A DNA stretch of 64,000 nucleotides, taken from positions 9,240,501 to 9,304,500 of the forward strand of contig NC_087112.1 in NCBI RefSeq assembly GCF_963855985.1, given 5' to 3'. The stretch comes from Ostrinia nubilalis (Eukaryota > Arthropoda > Insecta > Lepidoptera > Crambidae). Position 1 is the stretch's first letter; the number at the start of each line of letters is the position of its first letter. Below are positions 22,140 to 34,600 of the stretch, piece after piece. A program made the translations under genes and the position numbers. The notes beneath the pieces are model-generated. The model was not told where the DNA came from, did no database searches, and saw nothing but the letters and a program-made list of their open reading frames with translations.

Positions 22140-22564
22140 TGTTTTGCTTCACTAGATTTAACTTCTGTGGGTAATTTACTTGGGAGAAAGGTGGGCGAAG
22201 ATTTTATCTGCCATCTCAGATTGAATTGAATTTGATTATCTTTTTTTAGGGAATGAAAGGTGAATGTTATTTTCATTCGTGTTTTTCACTTTTCAATACA
22301 GTAGATGCGTGTACTTGCGTAAGTTCTGTTTGTTGATGTAAGTTGAAGAAAGTAAATAATCTTAATAATAATTTTGGTTGTGGTTTTTAAAAACTCTGAA
22401 AAAATCATGAAGTTTCCGTAAAAATGCACTCTTATAAAGTGTTCTTTTCGAATTTTTCTCTTTGTACCTCTTATAATATTCAATATTTGACTGCTCTACT
22501 TTTGGTTATTCATTTACGTATGTACCTATTTATGTAGGAACTTAGTAGTAGTAAACTTTGTGTT

Positions 22565-22648
22565 CGTTCGTTCGTTTCAGTCAAATGACGTCCACTGCTG
22601 GACAAAGGCCTCCCCCAAGGTTTTCCACAATGTACGGTCCTGCGTTTG
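22565..22648 (-). mobile_element. RTE-type LINE 3' end fragment
   Basis: Reverse complement of the conserved GTCCAGCAGTGGACGTCAT and GGGGGAGGCCTTTGTC tail seen at 15380-15466. Confidence 0.7.
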
Positions 22649-23044
22649 TTTAAATTTTTGAATTTCATTTTTAATTACATTGAAATTTTCCGTAAGCACG
22701 AACAAATGGCTAAACAGATTTCGATAATTGAGATTGCCAAGATGCCTAGAGGTTATTAATTATTTTTGCTGGAAAATTTAATCCACAATCTTTTTGAACA
22801 TCACAAAAAAATACGTTGACACGGGTTGCCGTGTCAGTTTTGTATATTTTTCCTCCTCCGCAGGAAGCGCGACTTGAAACGTTCTCTATCTTGACATATT
22901 TCGTTTCTATTTATATTTTCGACTTTCACTGACATTTTAGGCTCTATATTATGCCTACCCTCAGTTTGTTTACTGAAGTTATCGCAACCTTGAATTTTTC
23001 TACTTTCCCAATACTTTAATACAATAATTCAAGCAGCCTTCTAG

Positions 23045-23074
23045 AATAAATAAATAAATAAATAAAAAATAAAT
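23045..23074. repeat. (AAAT)n microsatellite
   Basis: Imperfect run of AAAT/ATAA units. Confidence 0.9.
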
Positions 23075-23127
23075 ACTTAATGAAGTTTAGTAGAAGTACA
23101 ATGAAGCTTCTTAGTTTCATGAATCTA

Positions 23128-23295
23128 AGGCCAGAACAGACGGTGAAACGCAACTGCAACGAAACTGCAACTGCTAGTTACTTTTGAGTTGCATCTAAGT
23201 TTCTGCCATAACGTCCGTTGAGAGACCACACATGACGCGACCAGTTTGAAACTGCAGTTTCGTTGTAGTTGCGTTTCACCGTCTGTTCGGGGCCT
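23128..23295. mobile_element. 168 bp MITE with long TIRs and TA flanks
   Basis: Imperfect inverted repeats of about 42 bp including ACAGACGGTGAAACGCAACT. TA is present at 23126-23127 and 23296-23297. The right TIR carries GGGG where the left has CAG-type text. Confidence 0.75.
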
Positions 23296-24639
23296 TACAG
23301 TTTTCAGTTGCATTTATCCCTTTTGGATACTTTTGCCATCGTCATCATCCTTATTCATCATCAGGTCATTTAGTCTCCACTACAAAACCTCTTTCTCTAT
23401 AATTTACCTAAGGCAAATGGAGCAATTTGTCAAACTTCTCAAAAATTATTCATATTCATTTATTTATTCACTATTCAATCGACAGATGGGATCTTGGGAG
23501 TAGCACATTGACTCATTGACTATTTATATTTATCCAGCAGCTCAGCAAATGCTAGTTCATTTACTGAGAATGACGTAATGTCTTTACATTCTGTTTTAAG
23601 TAATTAATGTTAGTCACTCCTTTTAGCTGCTAAACATCATTCAATCTTGTCTTGTAGCAAAAAGGCTGAAATCTTGTTTATAATGCCAAAAACAGCTCAC
23701 GAGGTTTTCATACGCCCTTAACGATGCTTGTTTAAGTGAAGCAGCAAATCGAATGCACAGCGTTGAATAAATCTCTGTGATGGTTCTTGTGTCACCCTGT
23801 ACGTCCACGTGCACTGTGAGACCTCATAGTAATGTTTTTAAATACGGGCGTATATCTCTTTCAATAAGGTTTGATAAAGTTTTTGCAATCAGTTTTCCAA
23901 ATTCAATACCATAATTAGCTTTGTCATGGTTTACGGGTGAAATCATTTAAAAAGCCCTATATTTCTGTTGCAACAGTAGGATAACCAACTATACATTATA
24001 AAAATGCCATAGAATAGTATCATAGTTCGACGACATCATTATTTACCTGGGCCCAAAGACTTAACGTACATAAGTACAGATCATAACTCAAATTCAAATT
24101 CAAATATTTATAAATATTAAAGCTCCCCGGTAAGCTTTGGTTCTATCTTCATATAAGGAGATTTCTTCTGTGTTTTATGTCCTCCATTTACGTAGGTTAT
24201 CGTACTAATGAAATTCCAAATTTAAGAACGAGCATAACGATTATTCAAAGCACTACATTATCCTATCTGCCACAACCAGACCCTTCCTTTCCTAACCATT
24301 CTGCATCTCCACACCAATTGTAGACCTAACAAGGATTCACTTCACAGCTAGGAAATAGGTCAGAAAGGACTTAGCGCGCCGCGTATCATTTGCCAGCAAT
24401 CACCGGCGCAATGTCATCCGACAGTCTCCCTCACCGATCAACTACATCATCCGGAGGGGGCCCAATTGTCGAGCAGTACGCTCATAAATTCTTTCTACTG
24501 CTGACAGTTGCACAGTTCACATGTATCCCATCCTGTAGTCCTGCCATGCTGGCATCCAAAACCACATTCGAACTGAAGCATGAGGCGGGTGCGCACGCGT
24601 TTGACAGCTCGGTCGCCATTTTTAACAGTTTGACGTTTG
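23296..24639. other. Intergenic sequence before the GABA transporter
   Basis: Mostly featureless. 23735-23860 is a repeat shared with 63530-63632 (GTGCACTGTGAGACCTCATAG type). 24370-24640 becomes richer in CG and may be promoter-proximal. No TATA box was convincing. Confidence 0.4.
23735..23860 (+). repeat. Interspersed repeat shared with 63530-63632
   Basis: Both copies contain CACTGTGAGACCTCATAGTA and ACGGGCGT, separated by near-identical text. Family not identified. Confidence 0.7.
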
Positions 24640-24737
24640 GCAGGCCTTTCGGCTGACGTTGACTATAGCTGTGTCGTGCGATGCGATCGGTGCGGTGATG
24701 TGCGGTGCTAGTTTGTGATGTGTGTGTGATTTTTTAT
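24640..24737 (+). other. Candidate non-coding first exon of the GABA transporter
   Basis: A CG-containing segment ends at a consensus donor (GTAAGT at 24738) and lies upstream of an acceptor-led 5' UTR exon at 28525. The upstream boundary is arbitrary. Support is limited to the donor, the composition and the need for an exon upstream of 28525. Confidence 0.35.
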
Positions 24738-25546
24738 GTAAGTTTTTGTATTATTTCCAAAAATAACTTCACTTTTCATCAATGTGGCCAAGGATTCGTT
24801 TTTTTGTTACCTATAATCATTTGTTGCACGCTATGGTTTTAATGTCCTTACTCAAAAAGCACCATAGCTTATTAAAAGTTAGTAATACATTTGGAATTAT
24901 TATTGACGAGATTGCTACCATGTACCTTAATTTCGAGTTTCCGATTATTTCCGAATTAGGATTTTTTTGCGTAGCTCCCGAAAAGTTGGTCACCCTACTT
25001 TTCAGTGCGTTGTAAAGTTTTCAATTAAAATAAGTTTTGAAAATACTTGACAACCTGATTAAGCTCTAGATTATGACGTGTATAATAATTTTGTTTAAAT
25101 AAAATTTAATTAAAAGTTAGAAAGTGCTTGTAGTTAGCATTAGTTGCACTTGAATTCAAGTTTGGCTACCCACGCCGCGGTCGTGTCTCTACTCGGATGA
25201 CCATGGTCACACTTTACTTCGGAGACCACGTACAAAGTTGGTACAGTTTTTATTTTTTAGTTTTCATCGTAGGAGCTTTAGGGTGCCTTTATAAGAAGGG
25301 CGGCGTTACTTAACTGCTTAATTTACAGCGAGTCTACCATTTTTTGAAAAGAGGATAGCATCCTGTAGTACTGTAAATTTACGAATTTATTTTTAATGGG
25401 CCCTACCAGAATGGCAGGTAAATAAATTATAATACTTTACTGCGTTGCGATTTGGCAAATTTCACGTGGATATGTGATTGCTTCACTTCAAGATTCTCAA
25501 AAGTTCTAAAGTAGCGTAACATAATAGTCTTAAACACAATACTAAG

Positions 25547-25655
25547 GCTGGATTGCACCATCTTACTTTGACTTTAACAAACGTCGAAAAGCTGTCAAAC
25601 TCCATACAAAAAACACCGGTTATTGTTATAGTTACGGTCAAACTCAGCATAACGT
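25547..25655 (-). repeat. GTTGCACCA-type MITE, truncated
   Basis: Reverse complement of the element at 62437-62554: GGCTGGATTGCACCATCTTA at one end, ACACCGGTTATTGTTATAG inside, other end lost. Confidence 0.7.
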
Positions 25656-26864
25656 TCCACAAAATTGTGGCTACCCCCATTTCTACTCTAAAAAAATATT
25701 GTGAAAACCATTGTAGGTAATGTTATCGTACCATAACCGTAAAAGTCGCCTTTTCCCGCGTTTCCCATAAAACCATGAAATGTAGATCCCATGATAGTGT
25801 AATGTGGTTCGTATTGGAAAGAGCTTTAAGGCTGGTTTATTTTGTAACAAAATTTTGGGGCGTCTTTTTTGTAACTTTAGTAGTTGTTTTTTTTTTCATC
25901 TTGTGGGTTGTAGCAACTGATTGCTTCTAAAGATACTATTTGAGCCCGCAAAGAAAGGCGTCTAATAAATAGGAAAAAGTAAGGAAAATCTGAGGTCACG
26001 GCCTTAGTGTCAGACTTTAGGACTCTATTAAAAAAGTTCTACTACTTGCCCTCTGAAGTACGGAATCATAATGTTTTTGTACTCAAATCAGATTAACTCA
26101 TGTCTAAAATGTCGTAATCACATTGGGAATAGTTATGTTGATTGTTAGATAGTCAGTGATTTTTCCATTTGTGCCTAGTACCCTGTCTCTCGTGGGAATA
26201 AAACGCATGTTATCAATCGACGTCAATTTTATAAGACTTTTGATCCAAAGATTGCCAGTTTCTTTTATTAGTACCTTTCCTTCTCTAATAAACAAAAGAA
26301 CTTTTCCACTGTTTACTACAAGGATAATTTTTAAACAAGTTCACTGATTTCCAAGTAAAGACGCTGTTTTAATTAAGATGTCCGCCAAGATTATGATAAT
26401 TAATGGTTACCCTGCAGGGGACAGTCCCGTCCCTTTCTTGAGGATCTCTACGTCAAGATTGCTAATTTATACGTTGTTCTACATTTTAATAGTTATTATA
26501 GTCATGATAAAAGTAAGAATATTTGTTTACATTATAGTCAAATCTCTAGGTACATAATATAAAAAGTACCTATCAGGTCACTCTCCGCTTTCATTAGTAG
26601 GCATTTTAAAAATAAGTAAATTGATAATGATCGAGCATACCTATTATGAAAAGAACATTGATTTAATTAATGATTACATAACTAAATTAGGTAATTAAGT
26701 AGGATTAAATTTAATCAAAATCCGTTCAGAAGTTTTTCATCCCCTCACAAACTTTCACCTTTATAATATTCCTACTTTTTTAAAAACATCCTTGAGTATC
26801 TCGGGCCGCGTTTCGCGGCGTGTGTGTGGTGATGTTTCCATACAAAATAAATGAACAGCCGTGA

Positions 26865-27347
26865 TAGTCCAATCATTTGGTAGTTTTACCTGGAAAGTTT
26901 TCCGGGAGTAATGAAAATTAGTATTTATATAGATTTCGATGTGCCCTTTACGAATTTCTACTTTGCGACCTAGTCTAGTATGGTTGCCGCTCGCGCCGCC
27001 ATATTGGAAAAATACTGCCTAGTAGCAGTTTTTCTTAAATGTTTCCTTTCGGATTAATTTTATGACAAAACATGCTTAGAGAAGCTCAAACTACTATAAC
27101 CTTTTTGTGAAATCAATAGTTTAGGCGTAGGAGTGCCGCAAAGTATACTTCTTTATGAGTTTTGACGGAAAAACTTATTTCCACCTCACCTTGAAGGAAA
27201 CATAAGAAAAACTGCTACTTGGCAGCATTTTTCTGAATTTCGTTTTTTTGAAATTCGTAAAGAGCACATTGAAATCTATAGTACCAATTTTCATTACTCC
27301 CGGAAAACTTTCCAGGTAAAGCCATTATTTTTTGTTTGACTGGACTA
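26865..27347. mobile_element. 483 bp MITE with TAGTCCARTCA ends and 3-bp duplication
   Basis: The arms share TAGTCCARTCA, TTTACCTGGAAAGTTTTCCG and ATTCGTAAAGRGCACATYGA. TGA flanks the element at 26862-26864 and 27348-27350. It shares terminal motif and duplication length with element Z. A truncated copy is at 62346-62638. The 3-bp duplication would fit PIF/Harbinger- or CACTA-like mobilisation. Confidence 0.8.
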
Positions 27348-27354
27348 TGAGTGG

Positions 27355-27481
27355 TTTCATACAATTTCCTCCGTCGTTGAGGATTCCGGGTGAAGCTCTC
27401 TTCCACCTTCGGCCTGATCATCACTTACCATCAGGTGAGATACAGGCCAAGAGCTTCTTCGTTGTGGATAAAAAAAAAAAA
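27355..27481 (+). repeat. SINE-like repeat with poly(A) tail
   Basis: Contains GGCCTGATCATCACTTACCA and TCAGGTGAGATACAGGCC, ends in a 12-A run, and starts at the border of the preceding MITE. The ACTTACCATCAGGTGA word recurs in inverse form at 2885 and 61140. Confidence 0.6.
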
Positions 27482-27549
27482 TTTAGATACTCACATATAA
27501 ATTGTATGAAACCATAACGCTACGTTCACGTCGCGTTGCTGAGAGTGTA

Positions 27550-27786
27550 TCCCAACTAATATTATAAATGCGAAAGTAACTCTGTCTGTCTGTCTGTCTG
27601 TCTGTTACGCTTTCCCGCTTAAACCTCGCAACCGATTTTGATGAAATTTGGCATAGAGATAGTTTGAGTCCCGGGAAAGAACATAGGATAGTTTTTATCC
27701 CGGTTTTTGAAACAGGGACGCGCGCGATAAAGTTTTTCTGTGACAGACAAAATTCCACGCGGGCGAAGCCGCGGGCGGAAAGCTAG
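27550..27786 (+). mobile_element. Lep1-type Helitron-like element, full length
   Basis: Starts near TC at 27550, includes AATATTATAAATGCGAAAG, a (CTGT)n microsatellite at 27581-27605, TTGATGAAATTTGGCATAGA, a GC-rich GGGCGAAGCCGCGGGC segment and the terminus CTAG at 27783-27786. This is the layout of the non-autonomous Lep1 Helitron-like family of Lepidoptera. No Rep/helicase is encoded. Confidence 0.82.
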
Positions 27787-28663
27787 TTCTTTATAAAAAG
27801 AAACGTTTCCCATGTTTTATTTTGCGTTATTCTCGTTATTTCAACTCAAGACACGTATCCCATAAATATTATGGTGTTATGATATTCCATACAAGCCCCA
27901 TAACATGGCTGAAGCATTGTAACTGGGACTGTAATTTCAGATTAGGGTGACCACACTAGAATTTCCGTACGAGCTTTTGACCTCTGGATTTTTTTGAGAG
28001 TAACAGTGTCGTGAAGATTACAAGACTTTTTAAATATTTAGATTTTTTAAATAATCTTATAAATGTGATATTTAGATCAATAATTTTTTTCTTTCTTTCT
28101 TTCAATATTGTGATTTTGAGTTTGGGATACGATCAAACTGGAATATAATTTATAATGTTTAACTATCATAATAGGATGGATAGTTTTATGTTACACTTAT
28201 TTTCAAAACTTACTTTTTATCGAGGAAAGATTGACTATGAGCGAGCAATGATGAATTAACTGATTTGATGCTTTCATTAGGTACTTTTTAAAAGTTTTAT
28301 TTTTAATTTTAATTTTACGAAATACGAAGAAGTCAAACGATAGTACCTACCATATCTTCCGGCTTGAGAAACTTAGAATTATATTCAGGTACAAACTTTT
28401 GGAGACAAAACTACTGGATGGATTTTGATTGACTCGCTGAGGTATTTTAGACAAACTGGCTTGTCTAGATAGGTAATGATGATGACTATAACTTAATTAA
28501 TAAACTGAAATCTCATTGTTGCAGATACATAATTGGCGGTAACCCCCATCTAGTCCACACAGTACATAAAAATGTTAATACAGTTCAACTAGTGAGTTAG
28601 TTAAAAGTATTAAAAGAAATTATCGTAGATTAAAGAAACTGAAAGAAAGATAAAGAAGGAAAC

Positions 28664-31600
28664 ATGGATACGAAGAACGATGGACGCACAGATGACATTG
28701 AGCTCAGTGCTCAGGGCACGAGCACCAAACCTAGGTGAGTAAGATTTATTTAGTTTTTCATTTTAATAAAGCTAGTGTGAAAAAAGTACAGTATACAGGA
28801 TGTTAGGTAAATGGGTAGGTATATGAGCCGACACTAGCCCATGTTAACATGGTCATATAAATGGTATGGTGAAGTCAGAAAATTGATATCTTCATTTTAA
28901 TTATTTTTATTTTCATACAAATCGGATTTTATAAAATTTATTTTGTATGAAAATTAAAAAAAATTAAATTATGATATCAATTTTCTGACTTCACCATACC
29001 ATTTATATGACCATGTTAACATGGGCTAGTGTCGGCTGGCTCATATACCCATTTACCTAACACCCTGTAGATGACACCTTATAAACATTTTCATGTAAAT
29101 GTCCCTAAAAAGAGGCTGGCATTGTAAAAAAGTTAACAGATCTCATGTAGAGCCAAGCTTCTAACTCTACAACGCCCTAATTAAACAAATTCTATACCTA
29201 AGTCACAATACCTAATGTGGCATGGGCCGTTTCGTTATCGTCATATAGGCGTAAGGCGAAAAATGTATTTATAGTTTTATTACTTTTTAGTTCTAGTAAG
29301 TAGTAAATAACAAAACGCCCAAGATAGAGTAAAAACCACCTTTATGTGGCCAATGTTCCTGTTTTGACCACTGAATGTTGATTTACTATAAAAAATACTG
29401 TAAAATTAAAATGATAATTAAATAGTCATAAAACGGTGTAAAGAATAAAGATAGCTAAAACCACTTCTACACTAATGTTTATTAAAATTTTCTTATTAAA
29501 CCTACTCAAATTTCTCTACAGCAATGTCGCAACCAAATCTGACCTTCCCGAGAGAGGATCCTGGGCCAGCAAACTCGACTTCATCCTTTCTGTGATCGGC
29601 TTAGCCATCGGTCTGGGAAACGTGTGGCGGTTTCCGTACCTCTGCTACAAGAATGGCGGCGGCGCCTTCCTCATCCCCTACTTCCTCACCCTGATCCTCG
29701 CTGGGATCCCCATGTTCTTCATGGAGCTGGCCATGGGACAGATGCTCACCATCGGAGGACTGGGCGTGTTCAAGATCGCGCCTATCTTCAAAGGTAATTG
29801 TGAAGTTTGCCTTTTACCTATTGTCTTTTCTTTTGCTTATAGGCACTTCTTGCTTTAAACGAAATTAAGTATAAGGTCACAGATTTGGATAGGAATATTT
29901 GTGGTATAGGTAGGTAGGTATATTTATTTACCTTTTGGTTACGTGCACGGCAACAGTAACACTCTGTGGGCTTTGCAATAAGAACGCTCAAGGCGTTTTC
30001 AATAATTACTTAGTTACACACTAATGAACCTGTATTCACGACAATTTAAGCACTCTGCAAACTTATTTGAGATGAATATAAAATTCAAGTTTTCTAGATG
30101 TAATCGAAGAGAATGTCCCGTTGTTTAAATGAAAAACATTGGCTGCTTAGCACAATCTTTCGACAATCCGTTCCTTTAAACCCCTTGTAACTCCCAACAT
30201 TACCAACCTCTAAAACAAATGACCGCAACTTCTCAAGAGCCCCAAAACAATCGCTCCAATCCGGGTAACCGGGTCATTCGACAATTAGGGACCTTCCCTT
30301 TTTGTTGAAGAAGTTATTATCTTTGTGTTCCGAACAGGCGGGCTCCAATGATGTATGGGACAAAGCAGGGGTTCCCAAAATATGCACCGTAGAAAGTAAA
30401 GAGGGGAGAGTCAATCCTGTCCTGTACGTATCTTTTCTTAAAGGTTTTTAAACCTTTGTTTGTCACCTGTCATCTCATCCGCTTTGCAATGGAGGGAAGT
30501 CGAACCTTAATTTCGAACTCCTCCTATGTTCTTCTGATTAATTTCGTTGCGGGTCCAATGACAGTTTAACTTTCACCCGGGACAAACTTGAACTGCATTG
30601 GTTGGTTTTTTGTGGCGGTCAAGCTGTAGATCCTGGCTACACAGGAGTTGCAGTGGTGGGAACGAGAGGTGGGAATAGTCCCGTACGTCGTGTTGGCGCT
30701 TGAAAACCGTTGATACCCCCTCAGACGTCTTTACTCGCCCGTCTTTCGACTGTATCTTTTGCAAAGGGTAGGGCGCCGCCGTGACTAATACTTTTGTGAT
30801 TGCGCCGCGGGATGAAAAAGATTGGGAACCCCTGGGTGAAAGGGTCGTGGAATGCTCGATATTGTATTTGTCGAGGGATGAAAGAGGGTAAAGGTCGCGG
30901 AATTCTTAAAACAATGTAATGATAGTAACAAAGAAAACTGGGAAATACCTACTTTATTTAAAAGGACATTAGTTTTTTATGTTTCTTTAGAAATTTTTTA
31001 AGAAAACAAGACCGTACAGAGACATAACATAGCCCTCAATACGTGTAAATAAGTCTGTCTTAGGCGACGTTTGATACGAGGTACACCAATAAAGAGGAAT
31101 GATTTATTTTGATTGTTTGTTTGTATTGAATAGGCTCCCAAACTACTGGACCTATTTGAAAAATTCTTTCACCATTAGAATCCCACATTATTCTGATCAA
31201 CATAGGCGGTACAAAATCCGCTGGGCCAGCTAAGACTATCAATAGACCAGTAAGGTCTAGCTGTTAAGTTTTCTGCTCAACTTTTTCCTTCTTCTGTCCA
31301 TTTGAATTTTTTTAGCTTGTCACTTTCGTTATGAATCCCTTTAGAATTAGCAGCAGAAGCAGTTTTGTTTGGATTTTTTGATAAATTTACATAATTTTTT
31401 TATTATTATTATTTATTTTTTCTCAGGTATCGGTTATGCGGCAGCTGTGATGTCCTGCTGGATGAACGTGTACTACATCGTCATCCTAGCTTGGGCCATC
31501 TTCTACTTCTTCATGTCGATGCGATCAGGTAACATTTACTTCTTCTCCCTTTTCGTCTATTCGTGTTTTAGAAAGTAGAAGTCCAAGTGAAGTATCCTCG

Positions 31601-34600
31601 TGCTTTATAAACTCTCATGGTGTATAAAAACCGAAGTTAGAGAGTATAGTTCTGGTCCTGTAACTTTAATACAACCCGATCAAGTTGGTGTTGATAAAAA
31701 AAAGTTAAGTGCGCACCTGGCCGGAATGGCGTGTGAGGCGGGTCGCTACATTCCCTACAATATGGTCGAGTAAAGCGATGGCTGGTTCACACGTCATGTC
31801 TGTGAACAGGCGCTGCCTTCGGGGACTGGTCAAGACAAGATATACCTACCTTAAATTTTTTAACATAACAATTAACAACAAGCTAGACAGTGGCACAGCA
31901 CTAAATATAAATATATACAATTTATTTAAAACTACCACACGGTTTTGTAATGGTGCCGTGCTTTTCTCTCTAGTTTTCTTGCCTTGTCTCCTAAATAGTT
32001 TTATATCTGGCACTTAGCCAGAAGGATATCTTAGACTTGTCATGCTCACTAAAATGTCTCTGGGGTAGTGGCATGTGAGGTGGGTCGTTACATTCCCTAT
32101 AATATGGTCGAGTGAAGCGATGGCTGGTTCACACGTCATGTCTGTGAACAGGCGCTGCCTTCGGGGACTGGTCAAGGAAAGATATACCTGACATAAAATA
32201 TATATGTATCAACTTGCTTCTGAATGTATTGTAACTTCCTATTTTTTATATTTTTAAACCGGCAGACAGTGGTGACTGAGTTTGTTGCGGCGCTTCTTCT
32301 CAGCACTTGCCAAATGTTTGTCTCGAAGCGCTGGTAGGGCAAAAAAAGAATGAGACATGTATAGGCTCCTTAAGAGCATTTGACGATTTGCAAGTACTAA
32401 TTTAATTAGTCTAAACAAATAAAGAAAATTTTGATTTTGATTTTTTGATTTTGAATGCGACTCTCCCTCGCTCTCACCCGCACAACTCCCCGCGATCACC
32501 CTGTCGGTACGTACCAAAGCGTCAACGTGACGTCACGGCAGCCAGGTGCGCAGTTAACTTGACCAGGTTATAAGCATGACCTACAGGAAAACTAAATGGT
32601 GTTTAAAGTATTCACTACTCTCTGAATTTCGTTCTCCCTTTAGATGTGTCACTACCCTCTGAATTTCCTTCTCCCCTTAGAAGTGCCATGGCGCAACTGC
32701 GACAACTACTGGAACACGGCGAACTGTGTGAACCCTTACGAACGCAAGAACCTGACCTGCTGGTCTACCAGCGACATGACGCAGTGCATCCTGAATGGCA
32801 GGAACGTCAGCAAGACTGCGCTCTCTGATCCGGTGAAGGAGTTCTGGGAGTAAGTATCTTCTGTCTAACAACTGTGGTGGTATTCCTCTAAGTCAGACAT
32901 CACTGCTGAGATCAGACATCAGCTAATCGCTGGCTGGCAGTTGCCATGCAAACGGTGTCCGCATTATACTTTCAAATCCAGTTTCGCTAGTTGATCAATA
33001 TCCTTGTAAACCGCTAAAGTATTGACATCTAGTCAATGATATTATATAAAAACAAAATATATGAAAACAAAATATCATTGCATCTAGTACAAACTTATAG
33101 CAAAGTATAGCGGGGTTTGACAGAAAACAGTAATTTGTACACCACAAAATATCAGAAAAAAATAAACAAAGCTTGTTGAGAGGCTCAACTATTTAGGTCC
33201 AATTAAAAAGAGCAACATATTTTTAGATAACATTTTACCTTTACAAATCCGATTATACTATGGGTGTACTCGTACGTAAGCAAAAATCAGTTTGAAGTGA
33301 AAAAGGGTGACTTTTATCTAGCACCTCTCTGTAAAATATTAACTCAATGTTCCCATAACGTTATTCATGGGTTCAGCAAAATGAACTGACGGCTTCATGA
33401 ATATGAAAACATACGCCGATGAATATGCATGTGTGTTTAATGGAACAGGTTTATGTGGGCATGACGACATCAAAAACCAACGTGTTATTATTTTAAGTTC
33501 ATCCAGAAATTCTGCATAAACTTTCGATTTCCAATTTGTATAAGGTACGAGGTTTAAGTTTGCCATATTTTAACAGTCGGATTACGTTTATGGAAGGAAA
33601 TTAATACAATTTAAATTATATCCTTATTTTTGAAAAAATTTGACAACTTGATATATTGTCAGCACCCTTAGGTCACTTCGTTATAATAGAAAGGGTTTGC
33701 CTTTGTTCGTTTAGAATCTAGATGATCAAGGAATAAATTATTGCGACTAGACAATTTACTCACATAAAACAACAAAACGATTCTCATCATGGCGTGAAAA
33801 CTGCACACAGAAATAGCAGCAATCAATATTTTGATCCTGATTCATGCTCCATATTTTGGCTACTCTTTTTCTTCCTTCTTCGTCTGAACCTCAACGTTCT
33901 TCTCCCCAGACGCCGAGCCCTCCAAATATCCAGCGGCATCGAGCACATCGGCAACATTCGCTGGGAGCTGGCCGGGACCTTGCTGCTGGTGTGGGTGCTG
34001 TGCTACTTCTGCATCTGGAAGGGGGTGCGGTGGACCGGCAAAGTCGTCTACTTCACCGCGCTGTTCCCTTACTTCTTGCTGACGGTGCTGCTTATCAGAG
34101 GTTAGTTGGTACAGCAGTTTTGCATTTAGAAAATGAACTACCACTTTTCTTGTTGGGCGACTGTTCTGACCAGCTGCTTTTCAAAGGCATGGGTTAAATT
34201 GACAAAATTTCCACGCGAGACAGCGTTCTTTCATGAAACACTGATAAGCTTTATTTTGAAAGTCACAATAATACTTTTTCTATAAGAGCATAACACATCC
34301 TTTAAAAATTTGAAATGAATCTGTTTTTGCTTATTGCTGAATTTTAAATACCTTTTCCGACTGTAGATGCTATAAAATAAAATATTCGATTTGTGAATTT
34401 ATTCAGTTATTTCAGTTCTATAAATCCATTCATCTCCACAGGTATCACTTTGCCTGGTGCGATGGAAGGCATCAAGTTCTACGTGATGCCGAACATGTCT
34501 AAACTGCTGGAGTCCGAAGTGTGGATCGATGCTGTGACCCAGATCTTCTTCTCATACGGCCTGGGCTTGGGCACCCTCGTCGCTTTGGGCAGCTACAACA

